Below are positions 13,390 through 21,327 of a stretch of 21,865 nt of DNA, piece by piece. The position numbers and the translations under genes are program-made. The notes below the pieces were generated by a model, which ran no database searches, was not told the origin of the DNA, and was given only the letters and a program-made list of their open reading frames with translations. Position 1 is the stretch's first letter, and every line of letters begins with the position of its first letter. This DNA comes from a virus. Location: positions 1-21,865 of IMG/VR virus record IMGVR_UViG_3300047481_001130; one strand, written 5' to 3'.

Positions 13390-15294
13390 TTATTCTATTT
13401 TACTATGATAAAGTAAAATTGCTGTTTTATAGTCTAACCCATATTCTTCAGCAATCTTATTAACTTGTTCCATGTTTACATTTAATTGCACTGGTTCATT
13501 AATATAATCATTAATTTTATTTAACCAATCTTTTGGTTTTTCATTTGTGGCAATCGTTTCTGCAATTGTTTGAATAATATCTTTTTGTTCTTTTGATAAT
13601 CTTTTACGGCTATATTTTTCTTTTAATGTGTTTTCAACAGCTTCAACCAAATTATCAAATTTAACTAGATTTTTTGCTACAAGATCCGCATTAATTTTTG
13701 ATTTTTCTTCTGCGGCTTGAACACTTGGAGCAGTTCTTGGTGCTTTAGTTGTTTGTGGGGTTCCAGTTCCAGCAGGACGACCAGCAGCTTGTTGTTGACC
13801 TTTATTCAATAAAGGTTGATATAAACCTTCTTCTTGCAATTTTTTGAAATCTTTTTGAGATTCAACGCTTTCCTCTGGTAATGGTAAGCGACCAGTTTCA
13901 ATTGCTGTAACACCTTCTTCTGGAGTAAGAACTCCAAGCTCAATTAAACGAGAATAAATTCTCGTTAGGTTCATATCATTTTTAAAATCAGCATCTTTAA
14001 AACGTGCTACTGGCAAATTTTTAAACCCGAGATTTTTACCAATTTTTTTCATTTCTGGTAAAAGAAAATCATGCATGAATGTTTCACGAGCATGTTTAAG
14101 TCTAGAAAGAAATACTTCTATCTTAGTATTTGTATTAGCATATTTTTCTTCACCAAAAAGAACGTTATTAAGACCATAACGAATGTCACGATCTACAACT
14201 TCATATTTTTTAGGATCTAAAATATTACTAATTTCTGGAATAATAAATTTAATGTTTGTTGTATAATCAGTTACTAAAATACGACCTACACTTTCATTTT
14301 CAAAAATTTTTCTTAATGTTCCTATTTGTTCTTTGGTAGGCATACCGACTTCATCATTTCCCATTGTAACCAACAGGACTGCTTGCTGTATGGTACGGCT
14401 GATTGCCATATCCATGTTTTTAAGTTCTTGCTTCCAGTTAATATCTTCGAGAACTGGGAAGCCCATTGGTACGCTAAATGGTTCATAATCTTGTTTTTTA
14501 TAAAAAACGGGTACAAATCTTTCTGGCTCTAATTCAAAAATCATATATTGATTTGTTGGAGTAATTCCGCCAGTTTGTTTTAAATCTTTTAAATTTTTAA
14601 CTTTTTCAGCTAATTGTTTATCCTGTTCATTATCAGGATTTGTTAAAACTTTCATTTCAAAATCATTTAAGACTTTAACATATTGAGGAGTAATAAATGA
14701 AGCTGATCCAAGTGCTTGAATATCAGCAGGATTCAACATAATATAACGAACAGGAATTTCACCAGCACGGGCTTCTGTAGTAATTAAATCTGAAAGCACG
14801 CGCATGTCTTGTTTTGTAAACTGTGCATTTAATTTATAAAGAAATACATTACCACTACGGAAAAATTCTCTAAAAAACATGTCTTGTAGTTTCCACAAAT
14901 TTACTCTATCACCCCATGCTTGGAAAAATTTACGAGACTGTTCATTCCCACCAGTAAAATAAATAGGTGAACAGCTAAATTCGGTCATTAAATCAATAGT
15001 ATTTCTAAAAATAGAAAAATTGTAATAAGCTTTTTGACACAAAATAATAGTATCTTTAATACTTATATTTGAGGTATATTTTCCATAACCACCACCATAA
15101 ATAAAAGGAATAACCCCACCTTCAATATTCGCATACTTATCAGTTCTTGAAATTGTAGAAGCTCTATTTCTTCTTACTGATGTATTCACTTCTCCGCGAC
15201 TAGCTTTGACTTCTATAGTGTCTTTTGACTTAATAGATCCTTCAATTACCTGCGGCTCTGGGAATTTAATATTTTTATTAATATTTCGTGCCAT
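13390..15294 (-). CDS. Portal protein
   Basis: A 634-residue protein. After a basic N-terminal arm it shows portal-like segments: KAYYNFSIFRNTIDLMTEF, FFREFFRSGNVFLYKL (the wing region), RYIMLNPADIQAL, and GLNNVLFGEEKYANT ahead of a long helix (ARETFMHDFLLPEMKKIGKN) as in the stem/crown. The last 150 residues are a Q/P/A-rich linker and charged helices. It directly follows the large terminase gene, the standard order. It forms the dodecameric DNA channel at one capsid vertex. Start ATG at 15294, with a GTGTAA/TATAAT element in the 42-base gap upstream. Assignment is from sequence pattern plus synteny. Confidence 0.87.
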   Translation of the reverse strand: MARNINKNIKFPEPQVIEGSIKSKDTIEVKASRGEVNTSVRRNRASTISRTDKYANIEGGVIPFIYGGGYGKYTSNISIKDTIILCQKAYYNFSIFRNTIDLMTEFSCSPIYFTGGNEQSRKFFQAWGDRVNLWKLQDMFFREFFRSGNVFLYKLNAQFTKQDMRVLSDLITTEARAGEIPVRYIMLNPADIQALGSASFITPQYVKVLNDFEMKVLTNPDNEQDKQLAEKVKNLKDLKQTGGITPTNQYMIFELEPERFVPVFYKKQDYEPFSVPMGFPVLEDINWKQELKNMDMAISRTIQQAVLLVTMGNDEVGMPTKEQIGTLRKIFENESVGRILVTDYTTNIKFIIPEISNILDPKKYEVVDRDIRYGLNNVLFGEEKYANTNTKIEVFLSRLKHARETFMHDFLLPEMKKIGKNLGFKNLPVARFKDADFKNDMNLTRIYSRLIELGVLTPEEGVTAIETGRLPLPEESVESQKDFKKLQEEGLYQPLLNKGQQQAAGRPAGTGTPQTTKAPRTAPSVQAAEEKSKINADLVAKNLVKFDNLVEAVENTLKEKYSRKRLSKEQKDIIQTIAETIATNEKPKDWLNKINDYINEPVQLNVNMEQVNKIAEEYGLDYKTAILLYHSKIE

Positions 15295-15313
15295 AAATTA
15301 TTATAACAGTTTA

Positions 15314-15319
15314 TTACAC
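15314..15319 (-). promoter_or_regulatory. GTGTAA element with TATAAT upstream of the portal gene
   Basis: The terminase-portal gap reads AGTGTAATAAACTGTTATAATAATTTATG on the minus strand: GTGTAA, eight bases, TATAATAA, then the portal start. It could initiate a virion-structure transcript. It is the most promoter-like of the set together with the copy at 7958. Confidence 0.4.
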
Positions 15320-15336
15320 TAAAATCTGATATTTTA

Positions 15337-17241
15337 TTAGATTAATTCTGCAACAAATTCCGTATTCTTCTTTGCAAAATTTTCTGGAGCCATTATATCA
15401 AAATAAGCTTTAACGCCCCAATTTCCTAACATAAGAGTAGTATAGTTATCTTTTCTAGCCCTGTTTATACTTGTGGATTTTCTCAAATGTGATGGTAGGT
15501 CAAAACTCTGAGTACCTCTAGATGTTGTGGTAACTTCAACATTGGCACATTGATCTTTAGTGTCTTGAACGATAAAATCCTGTTCTTCTATAAATTCTCT
15601 CACAGTTAGCTTTTTAGTTTCAAATTCATTGTCAGCTTTGTCTCCGATACCCCTTGGGTAAATATATTCCATCGGTAAATTCATTGTAAAAATATTCTCT
15701 AAAATATCGGGATGATTACTCGCGCGCGAGGCAAACCAGATCTTTTTATGGTCAATACAGGTTTGTAAATATGAGTTTGCACGACCCAAGAAGAAACTTG
15801 TAAAATATTGTTTAATACAAATACTTCCAAAATCTTTATTGTATTGCCTAGCACAATCTTTTAACATTTTACTATAATCCTCGTTTTCTTTATCAGATTC
15901 AAAATCTACAAATCCAATTTTACGATTCATGTCTTTAAAAAATTGAGAATTATTAACTGCATCAATAAATGTATCCGCGCCAGCATGGTCAATAATAATT
16001 AAAGCAATATTAAAGTTTTTATATAAATAATAAAAATATTTGATGTGATCTTGTAAAGATGATCCAGCAGCTTGGTATCCATGAACTAATACCCCTTGCT
16101 TCTTTTCTTCGTCAAGTTCAATAAGACTCATGGCGAAATAGTCGGCAACTTTAGAAGATGAAAAGTTAGGGTCAATTGCTAGAATATATTTTTTGTCAAC
16201 ATCTCCTACAACTTTAGTGGTTGGATATTCACCATCTGGAATTGTACATTCATGCATTTTTTTAGGAGAAAAATAACTATCGCCGCCATCAATAAAACGC
16301 GCACAGTATTCTCTTAAGAACGAATGATGTGAACTTCCGCCACTTTTAGCTACTTGAATTGCGCCCTGATCCACCATATGTTGAGGTAAGGCTTCGTAAC
16401 TTAATTGCGAAACAAAGTATGTTCCAGGCAATTCGCCCTCTTTAGATTCTTGTTCTTCTGGATGTTCTATTAAATGTGACCATTGTTGATAGACACGAAA
16501 TAAATGTTCGAAGGTATAACTTGCAGAACTTAAACATAACATTTGTGATGTATTTTCAAATATATGTCTATTATCGGGATGTAATAATCCTTTTCTTATT
16601 AATTCTTCTTCTAATTTTCTAATACGAATTCTTTCGCCAACATCTCGTGGCGAACTTAAGAATGGAATAAGAACATTATCAATAATATCTGGAGGTAAAA
16701 GTAGGAACTCGTCTAGAATAAGCACGTTAGCACGAATACCACGAATTTTTTCTCCAGTTAATGGAATCGCAGTTATGCTACCTCCATTAATTTGCCATTC
16801 ATATTGGTCATTTCGTTTACTTTTTAAACCAAAACATTGTCGAGCTAAAGCAGCACCTGGAGATGCTAAAAATTTTTCAATTTCATTAAAAACACGGCGG
16901 CTAGTACGAAAGTTAATAGACGCAATAAGTATTTTAGTTCCAGGCTCTAACATACATTTAAGAATACAATAGATTGCAGCGCAAAAACTTTTAGCTCCAC
17001 CACGACCCCAAACTAGCATGCAATAATTTCTATTAAAAAAAGAATTGAGTGTTAATTCTTGATAAGCTTCTAATGTTAAACCCATTGACAACTCTGTAGT
17101 AAAACCAAGATTATATCTTAGAAACTTGGCAAGACTAACCCTGGCCTCTTCGTCAGTTAAATCGCCCTTTAGTTTAAGTAGCTCTTTATTAACGTTAGCT
17201 AATGGTTTAGATTTTTTTTGATTTCCTACAATAAGGGCCAT
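15337..17241 (-). CDS. terL: Large terminase subunit (ATPase-nuclease)
   Basis: A 634-residue packaging motor. ATPase domain: Walker A WGRGGAKS at residues 78-85, Walker B VLILDE at 173-178 with catalytic E178, and a coupling motif LSSASY near 237-242. RNase H-like nuclease domain: ILAIDPN with D357 and LIIIDHAGAD with D418 as metal-binding acidic residues. It cuts concatemeric DNA and pumps it through the portal, whose gene follows. The start overlaps the ERCC4-nuclease gene by 16 bases. No intein or frameshift is visible. The glycine- and alanine-bearing P-loop (GRGGAKS) differs from the classic GxGKT form but is common in phage terminases. Confidence 0.95.
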   Translation of the reverse strand: MALIVGNQKKSKPLANVNKELLKLKGDLTDEEARVSLAKFLRYNLGFTTELSMGLTLEAYQELTLNSFFNRNYCMLVWGRGGAKSFCAAIYCILKCMLEPGTKILIASINFRTSRRVFNEIEKFLASPGAALARQCFGLKSKRNDQYEWQINGGSITAIPLTGEKIRGIRANVLILDEFLLLPPDIIDNVLIPFLSSPRDVGERIRIRKLEEELIRKGLLHPDNRHIFENTSQMLCLSSASYTFEHLFRVYQQWSHLIEHPEEQESKEGELPGTYFVSQLSYEALPQHMVDQGAIQVAKSGGSSHHSFLREYCARFIDGGDSYFSPKKMHECTIPDGEYPTTKVVGDVDKKYILAIDPNFSSSKVADYFAMSLIELDEEKKQGVLVHGYQAAGSSLQDHIKYFYYLYKNFNIALIIIDHAGADTFIDAVNNSQFFKDMNRKIGFVDFESDKENEDYSKMLKDCARQYNKDFGSICIKQYFTSFFLGRANSYLQTCIDHKKIWFASRASNHPDILENIFTMNLPMEYIYPRGIGDKADNEFETKKLTVREFIEEQDFIVQDTKDQCANVEVTTTSRGTQSFDLPSHLRKSTSINRARKDNYTTLMLGNWGVKAYFDIMAPENFAKKNTEFVAELI

Positions 17242-18161
17242 TTTGTATCAAAGTAATATTGTAAATCTATTTTACATGCTTCTTCATTCATTCCTAGGAT
17301 ATGTAATGTTTTATCTTTTGCTTCTTCGCGCCCATCACAAAAAACAAATTGAAGATTATCATATTGACGTAATAATTTTCTCATATTATGTGCAATAAAT
17401 TCACCAGAAGCTTTGCCAAATTTTTGTTTTTGGTACATCATATTGTTAAGCGTTGATTCTACAACAACTACAATATAACCCCCTAGTTTTTTAGCTTTTT
17501 GAATTTCGCGCTCAAATCTCTCACGGCCACCGCTCAATGTTCCATACAAATCGCTTAAGCTTTTACGTTCAACAGCTAATTTATTATTAGGATGTAAGGA
17601 ATAATCACCATACTCCAATTTAGATTCAATCAAAGTATGTTCTTCAAAACTAAATGGCTTTTGTTCACGACTGTCTACAATAATTTGTGGAATTGGGGTC
17701 CAAGGAATCTCGTCTGGAATTTCATAATTAAATCTAGAATATAATCCAGCTTTTCTACATAAATTATTATAATTAGTTCCAGAAAAAATTTCCATCGTAC
17801 TTACTGGCAACAAACAATTAATACTTTGAGCCTCGACTTGACCAGGGGCAGTTTCTAAGCTCTTTAAATCACAATATTGGTCTAATTTACTTTTAAAATA
17901 ATCGGCACACTCTTCTTTTGAAAGAGTCTTTAGCCAATTTTTATAGTTTTTTTTATCAACAAAATCACACGTTACGTATTGATCAAAAGATTTATATTCT
18001 AATTTTTTACCATCAAAACGATCAATGCGTTTCCAATAAGTTTCAAAATAAGTTTTACAAGAAAGCTTATGATAATTTCTTAAATGTTTTTGTAGTTCGG
18101 CAAAATAATTAAATTCTTCGCCACAAACTTTACATTTTAAGTATATTTTGTTCTTATTCAT
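17226..18161 (-). CDS. ERCC4/XPF-type nuclease with N-terminal C2H2 zinc finger
   Basis: A 311-residue protein. Residues 10-31 form a C2H2 finger, C10-x2-C13-x12-H26-x4-H31. A helical middle (35-150) has segments like SKEECADYFKSKLDQYC. Residues about 158-300 are an ERCC4 nuclease: IIVDSREQ (D163, R165, E166), GDYS (G185, D186), VERKSLSDL (E198, R199, K200, D204), matching the GD...ERKxxxD active site of XPF/Mus81 nucleases. It should cut branched or junction DNA in a metal-dependent way; the finger probably binds DNA. No helix-hairpin-helix partner domain is present. Directly upstream of and overlapping terL, it may resolve replication intermediates before packaging. Confidence 0.85.
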   Translation of the reverse strand: MNKNKIYLKCKVCGEEFNYFAELQKHLRNYHKLSCKTYFETYWKRIDRFDGKKLEYKSFDQYVTCDFVDKKNYKNWLKTLSKEECADYFKSKLDQYCDLKSLETAPGQVEAQSINCLLPVSTMEIFSGTNYNNLCRKAGLYSRFNYEIPDEIPWTPIPQIIVDSREQKPFSFEEHTLIESKLEYGDYSLHPNNKLAVERKSLSDLYGTLSGGRERFEREIQKAKKLGGYIVVVVESTLNNMMYQKQKFGKASGEFIAHNMRKLLRQYDNLQFVFCDGREEAKDKTLHILGMNEEACKIDLQYYFDTKWPLL

Positions 18162-18172
18162 AATATATTATA

Positions 18173-19285
18173 TTAACTATGAACCATTTCATCTATATCA
18201 ATTCCACGGATAACAGCTTTTAATTCGTCCATAGATGATAAACGTTTAGCTTCTTCTTCAAGATTTTGTTTTTGTGCTTCTGCCAAATGAATAATACTTT
18301 TACGACGCTCCTCGTCTTTCCATGCTTGAACTAGATTGAGAATACTAGCATTTTCTTGTTTACGTTCCTGTATTTTTTTAGAACGGTCATCTACAAGTGA
18401 TTTATATAATTTATTTTGTCTATTACGACATTGGTTGTATTCAGTCTGTAAGCTACTAATCGCTTCATTAAGACTCATTTTAATATTCCGCCCCTCATCC
18501 TCTTCAGATGCTTGACGTAATAATTGACGCAAATCCTCAACTTGTTGTAAAATTGTAGAAGCCGTAACAACCTCTGTGCAAAGAGTAATAAATTGATCTA
18601 ACTCTTCTTGTGTTAAATCTTCTTTATCATAAGTATAACGAATAAAAGCATCTTCAAATAATTTACGATCATCTTCACGACGATAAGTATTAATTTGATA
18701 ACAAAAACTAAAAGTATTTAAATACCTTTGTAACATTTCAACCTGTTTAGTCTGAACTGCTTTTAATTTCTTGTCTTCCCATCCTAAATTAAGATACTTA
18801 TTAATTCTGTATAAAGTTTGATCCATACGGCGCGGTGGAAAATATTCTCCAATATGACTTTGCGCTGAAGTCTCTGATTCTTTAGGAACATAAGTTGTCA
18901 TATCCAAATATGTAGGATCAGCCTTTTGGAGTTTATTAACGTATTTGTTAACTTCGCGCGATTCGAGACTCAGATGGGTTAAATTATTATTTTTAAATAA
19001 AATTTTTGCCATGTCTAGATAATGCTGATTTTTATAATTATTTTTTATAAATTCTTCATGTTCTTTTGTTAACGAAACACGGTCCCGTTGAAAGACAGAG
19101 CGATTTTTATATTCAATATTATTATCTAGTAAATATTGTTTTAGAATACGCCCTTCTTTACTGCGGCTATCTATATTTTCATTATTATATGTGTAAGCAG
19201 TTATTTCTGTAAGAGTAGCTTCGGGATTTTTTTGCAAAAATTCCTTTAATCTATTTTGCTGCTCTAATGTGAGAATTTCTTCCAT
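18173..19285 (-). CDS. Helical protein between sigma factor and nuclease; small-terminase candidate
   Basis: A 370-residue, highly charged, mostly alpha-helical protein. The N-terminal 120 residues contain two similar helical, possibly DNA-binding, units: one around EFLQKNPEATLTEITAYTYN and one around SLTKEHEEFIKNNYKNQHYL. Residues about 250-350 are coiled coil (EYNQCRNRQNKLYKSL and the following KKIQERKQEN). No enzyme motif. It starts with TAATG overlap and a good AAGGGAGG at 19300-19293, 7 bases upstream. No other small-terminase candidate is visible before terL; DNA-binding-like N-terminus plus coiled coil would suit that role, though it is longer than usual. A transcription partner of the adjacent sigma factor is an alternative. 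Confidence 0.5.
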   Translation of the reverse strand: MEEILTLEQQNRLKEFLQKNPEATLTEITAYTYNNENIDSRSKEGRILKQYLLDNNIEYKNRSVFQRDRVSLTKEHEEFIKNNYKNQHYLDMAKILFKNNNLTHLSLESREVNKYVNKLQKADPTYLDMTTYVPKESETSAQSHIGEYFPPRRMDQTLYRINKYLNLGWEDKKLKAVQTKQVEMLQRYLNTFSFCYQINTYRREDDRKLFEDAFIRYTYDKEDLTQEELDQFITLCTEVVTASTILQQVEDLRQLLRQASEEDEGRNIKMSLNEAISSLQTEYNQCRNRQNKLYKSLVDDRSKKIQERKQENASILNLVQAWKDEERRKSIIHLAEAQKQNLEEEAKRLSSMDELKAVIRGIDIDEMVHS

Positions 19286-19995
19286 TATAAAACCTCCCTT
19301 ACAACTTCGCGCGCTTTTTGTAAAATTTTAGATTTAATTTTACTAATCTGTCTATAAGCTGGCCGCCCTTCTTTTAAACTTAGTTTATACCCCATTTTCT
19401 TGGCGACTTCGGCTTCTTCTAGGTGCTGTAAAAACATAAAATCATAAACTTTCCATTCAATTATACTCAAATGTTTTTTCATAACTTCGTGAAAAAGAGG
19501 CATTAAATTTTCTATATCCATGGAATTCTCAGTATCATGTAAAACATTTTCTAAAGTTGTTTCGGGATTATCATGATTTGGACTATGTATACTTAATGGA
19601 AATTTTACATCATATGCGGATTTTTTACTTTTCTCCCATTTGGCGTAATCTTTGCAAGAATTGTTTTGTGATCCATAAATAGAACAACCATATTCTCCTG
19701 TATTAAATGGACACTTTAAACACGGGCGCGAAAAATTAGAATAATGGTTTCTTAACATGTTCGTCATTTGGTGATTAATGACTTGGTTTAGCCAAGGGCG
19801 CATGGGGCGCGCAGGATCCCATTTATCCCATTTTTTATAAATGTGTATCCGCAGTCTTTGCGCCACATCTTCAAAATCCATCCAAGCTATCGCGGTAAGG
19901 TGCCAACGATGTTTACGTTTTTGAATTTCAGAATTAATAACATCTATAGAATCTTCAAAAGAAGGTCTGGGAATGCCTTTTTTCTTTCGTGGCAT
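19285..19995 (-). CDS. Sigma-70-like factor with a Cys4 insertion
   Basis: A 236-residue protein. Residues 39-85 match sigma region 2 in pattern: MDFEDVAQRLRIHIYKKWDK, WDPARPMRPWLNQVINHQMT, then NMLRNHY, the helices that bind core polymerase and the -10 element. Residues about 172-236 look like region 4: LSIIEWKVYDFMFLQHLEEA, EVAKKMGY, AYRQISKIKSKILQKA, a helix-turn-helix. Between them C92, C95, C104 and C114 (CX2CX8CX9C) suggest a zinc-binding insertion, not usual in small sigma factors. It would redirect host RNA polymerase to phage late promoters. The nearby zinc-ribbon protein may be a partner. Assignment is by pattern; a sigma-derived regulator that does not bind core is possible. Confidence 0.75.
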   Translation of the reverse strand: MPRKKKGIPRPSFEDSIDVINSEIQKRKHRWHLTAIAWMDFEDVAQRLRIHIYKKWDKWDPARPMRPWLNQVINHQMTNMLRNHYSNFSRPCLKCPFNTGEYGCSIYGSQNNSCKDYAKWEKSKKSAYDVKFPLSIHSPNHDNPETTLENVLHDTENSMDIENLMPLFHEVMKKHLSIIEWKVYDFMFLQHLEEAEVAKKMGYKLSLKEGRPAYRQISKIKSKILQKAREVVREVL

Positions 19996-20000
19996 ATAAA

Positions 20001-20405
20001 TTATTCAGATCTTAACGAGCCAGCTTCTCTTTGGAATTCGGCTAAAATTTCTTCCCTGGTTTTTGTTTCTGGACTATGTTGATTTTGAAATTCTATTGGC
20101 GCGGATGGATTATCTATCAAGCTACCAAAAGATTCACCTTTGGATTGATAAACATCTACTTTAAAACTGGGTTTTACTTTTTTAAAATCAATATTACTTT
20201 CTGAAATATAAGATTCCTCTTCTTCAATTTCTACAGAGTTTATATTTTTCTTTAATTTTAATTCATTTAAAAATTTATTTCCTTTTTCTTCTGCTTTAGG
20301 AGAAGATGACTTGCTTGCAAAAGATTGTCCGCAAAAAGCACAGAATTTTGGAAGTTCAAAATTATATTCAGTGGTCTTGCCACATTTGGAGCAAAAATAT
20401 TTCAT
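20001..20405 (-). CDS. Zinc-ribbon protein, possible transcription cofactor
   Basis: A 134-residue protein. Residues 5-25 form a four-cysteine ribbon: C5, C8, C22, C25 (CX2CX13CX2C), typical of zinc ribbons such as those in transcription factors and ribosome-associated proteins. The remaining 100 residues are acidic, low-complexity and probably disordered, ending in a short helix (TREEILAEFQREAGS). Five bases separate it from the sigma-like gene, so they are co-expressed. The C-terminal helix could tether a partner. A role with the sigma factor is plausible but unproven; no enzyme motif is present. Confidence 0.6.
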   Translation of the reverse strand: MKYFCSKCGKTTEYNFELPKFCAFCGQSFASKSSSPKAEEKGNKFLNELKLKKNINSVEIEEEESYISESNIDFKKVKPSFKVDVYQSKGESFGSLIDNPSAPIEFQNQHSPETKTREEILAEFQREAGSLRSE

Positions 20406-20492
20406 ACACTAGTATTTTATAGGTTTACACAAAAAAATTCTAAAATCTCTTCTATAAACATTTTATAAATATATGTGTGTAAATAACCATTG
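20406..20492. promoter_or_regulatory. Divergent promoter region
   Basis: The 87-base gap between the leftward zinc-ribbon gene and the rightward metallopeptidase gene must hold two start signals. On the minus strand GTGTAA (20430-20425) is followed three bases later by TATAAAATA (20421-20413). On the plus strand GTGTAA (20477-20482) is 10 bases before the ATG, preceded by TTTATAAATATATG. Thus both directions carry the same element, facing outward. Confidence 0.5.
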
Positions 20493-21080
20493 ATGTCGTC
20501 TTTAATCAATTCCAAGGTGTTCGATATCATCAAAGAAGATATCGAATCTCTTGATGGTAGAATTATATTATTAAAAGGAAATTATTGTGGTGGTAAGAGC
20601 AAATGTTCTGGACTTTTTTATATGGATTCAAATGACGATCCAATTATTAAAGTTGCCAAGGGTAATTTAGCAGAAGATGAATGGTTTGGTGTTTTAATAC
20701 ATGAATATTGCCATTTTATACAGTGGAGAGATGATTCTCGATTATGGAATAAGTTCTGTGATTACGATGTAACATATTCTCAAATTATTTCAAAACCACA
20801 AAAATATAAAAAAGAATTAGAAGCTTTAATGGAACTAGAAATAAATTGTGAAAAATGCGCCACAAATATTATAAAAAATAACAAACTATTCGACCATAAA
20901 AAGTATGCCCAAAGTGCAAATGCAATTATATATAAATATGCTTTCCTGTATAAATACGGCAAATGGCCCGACGACAATAGGAAATATAAAAAAGTTCAGG
21001 AATTTTGCCCAAACAGAATATTAAAATCTTATCGAGAATATTTAAATATACCAGAAAAGGTTATTCAATATTATCGGTAA
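20493..21080 (+). CDS. Small HExxH metallopeptidase-like protein
   Basis: The only plus-strand gene: 195 residues from ATG 20493 (an in-frame TTG precedes it). LIHEYCHFIQW gives H70, E71 and H74 of a zincin active site. ELEINCEKCA, 40 residues later, offers E114, E116 or E120 as the third ligand. It has no signal peptide, so it acts in the cytoplasm. The layout resembles phage-encoded SprT/ImmA-like zincins whose substrates are mostly unknown. Divergent orientation from the sigma/terminase operon suggests separate timing. The last 20 bases overlap the end of the opposing small gene. Targets could be host regulators or virion proteins; not deducible here. Confidence 0.7.
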   Translation: MSSLINSKVFDIIKEDIESLDGRIILLKGNYCGGKSKCSGLFYMDSNDDPIIKVAKGNLAEDEWFGVLIHEYCHFIQWRDDSRLWNKFCDYDVTYSQIISKPQKYKKELEALMELEINCEKCATNIIKNNKLFDHKKYAQSANAIIYKYAFLYKYGKWPDDNRKYKKVQEFCPNRILKSYREYLNIPEKVIQYYR

Positions 21081-21327
21081 AAGAATTGTATGGATCGGGT
21101 GGAAGAATTAAACCATTATCTTGGATATACTGATCTATTTCTTCTCGCGTGTCGGTTATAACCATTGTATATACACAAGAAGTTCCACCAGCGCATTGAA
21201 GTGGTGGTACAAGCACTTGTAATGTATTTGCGTCATAAATCATCCACCATTCGGTTTCAGATGTTACAATTCCATCTACCATTGGAATCACATCTGGCCT
21301 TTCTTGATTTGAATATATTTTAATCAT
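21061..21327 (-). CDS. Small protein downstream of the leucine-rich-repeat gene, unidentified
   Basis: An 88-residue protein from ATG 21327-21325, overlapping the preceding stop as ATGA, so probably translationally coupled. The frame extends nine codons further to a TTG, which is not needed. It begins MIKIYSNQERPDVIP; the middle (WWMIYDANTLQVLVPPLQ) and C-terminus (REEIDQYIQDNGLILPPDPY) look like a small folded domain with no membrane segment. Position suggests a chaperone or accessory of the leucine-rich-repeat protein. Family not recognised. Its 3' end overlaps the plus-strand metallopeptidase gene tail-to-tail by 20 bases. Confidence 0.6.
   Translation of the reverse strand: MIKIYSNQERPDVIPMVDGIVTSETEWWMIYDANTLQVLVPPLQCAGGTSCVYTMVITDTREEIDQYIQDNGLILPPDPYNSFTDNIE

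Noticed and set aside
20780-20977. Minus-strand hydrophobic frame opposite the metallopeptidase
   Set aside because: It is antisense to a lysine/tyrosine-rich coding region and has no independent support.
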